The translations under genes were made by a program, and so were the position numbers. 5,677 nt of DNA from an uncultured Lachnospiraceae bacterium (GTDB lineage: Bacteria; Bacillota; Clostridia; Lachnospirales; Lachnospiraceae), in assembly GCA_945787485.1 (NCBI GenBank), contig CALZHV010000141.1, positions 1 through 5,677 on the forward strand. The letters are read 5' to 3'. This document shows positions 5,640 through 5,677 of this stretch, piece after piece. Below the pieces are notes generated by a model. It made no database searches. It was not told the DNA's origin and saw nothing but the letters and a program-made list of their open reading frames with translations. Positions within the stretch are counted from its first letter, which is position 1. Every line of letters starts with the position of its first letter.

Positions 5640-5677
5640 GGGACGCTTTTATTTCATTTGAATAGTACGCTTCCAAT
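5640..5677 (+). repeat. 38-bp direct repeat, copy 2 (reaches window edge)
   Basis: It matches 5449-5486 at 37 of 38 positions and ends exactly at the last base of the window. In copy 1 the sequence goes on directly into the left arm of the palindrome (ACGATAACAAAATTC). If this continues beyond the edge, the 191-bp unit is tandemly repeated. Otherwise the 38-bp copies flank a single element. Confidence 0.85.

Noticed and set aside
5449..5677. CRISPR array
   Set aside because: Only two copies of the repeat 191 bp apart, far too widely spaced, and the intervening DNA is itself palindromic rather than a spacer.

Overview
The window looks like a chromosomal segment from a low-GC, AT-rich Gram-positive bacterium. 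AGGGGG/AAAGGAG-type ribosome binding sites, the protein families and the style of the hybrid kinase point to the class Clostridia, most likely a gut or rumen Lachnospiraceae. That placement is inference; no taxonomic marker gene is present.

Layout. (1) Positions 1-352 hold the 3' end of an unrecognised gene on the + strand. A tiny membrane-protein reading frame overlaps its end and is split across two frames at a TTTAAAAAG run. (2) Positions 353-491 are non-coding, with an imperfect hairpin and a possible promoter. (3) Positions 492-4885 carry three tightly spaced + strand genes that look like one operon. The first is a stand-alone response regulator with a degenerate N-terminal receiver and an intact C-terminal receiver. 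The second is an 898-residue cytoplasmic hybrid histidine kinase (PocR sensor, HisKA, HATPase, pseudo-receiver, receiver, HPt, helical tail). The third is a LacI-family sugar-sensor domain with no DNA-binding HTH. (4) Positions 4909-4954 form a very strong 21-bp hairpin between convergent transcription units. (5) A DtxR/MntR-family metal-dependent repressor lies on the - strand (4990-5385), with its own recognisable promoter. (6) The right edge (about 5449-5677) is a repeat-rich, highly foldable element. A 38-bp sequence recurs 191 bp later with one mismatch, flanking a branched palindrome with an inner three-way-junction shape.

How the genes may work together. The three operon genes look like a cytoplasmic sensing module. 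A soluble LacI-type ligand binder and a PocR domain supply two possible small-molecule inputs. The kinase can run a His-Asp-His relay internally, and the separate receiver protein is the obvious terminal Asp. None of the three proteins has a recognisable DNA-binding, cyclic-di-nucleotide or methyltransferase output domain, so the output must be protein-protein or encoded elsewhere. This closed relay plus an HTH-less LacI sensor is the most interesting part of the window. The metal regulator is oppositely oriented and probably unrelated.
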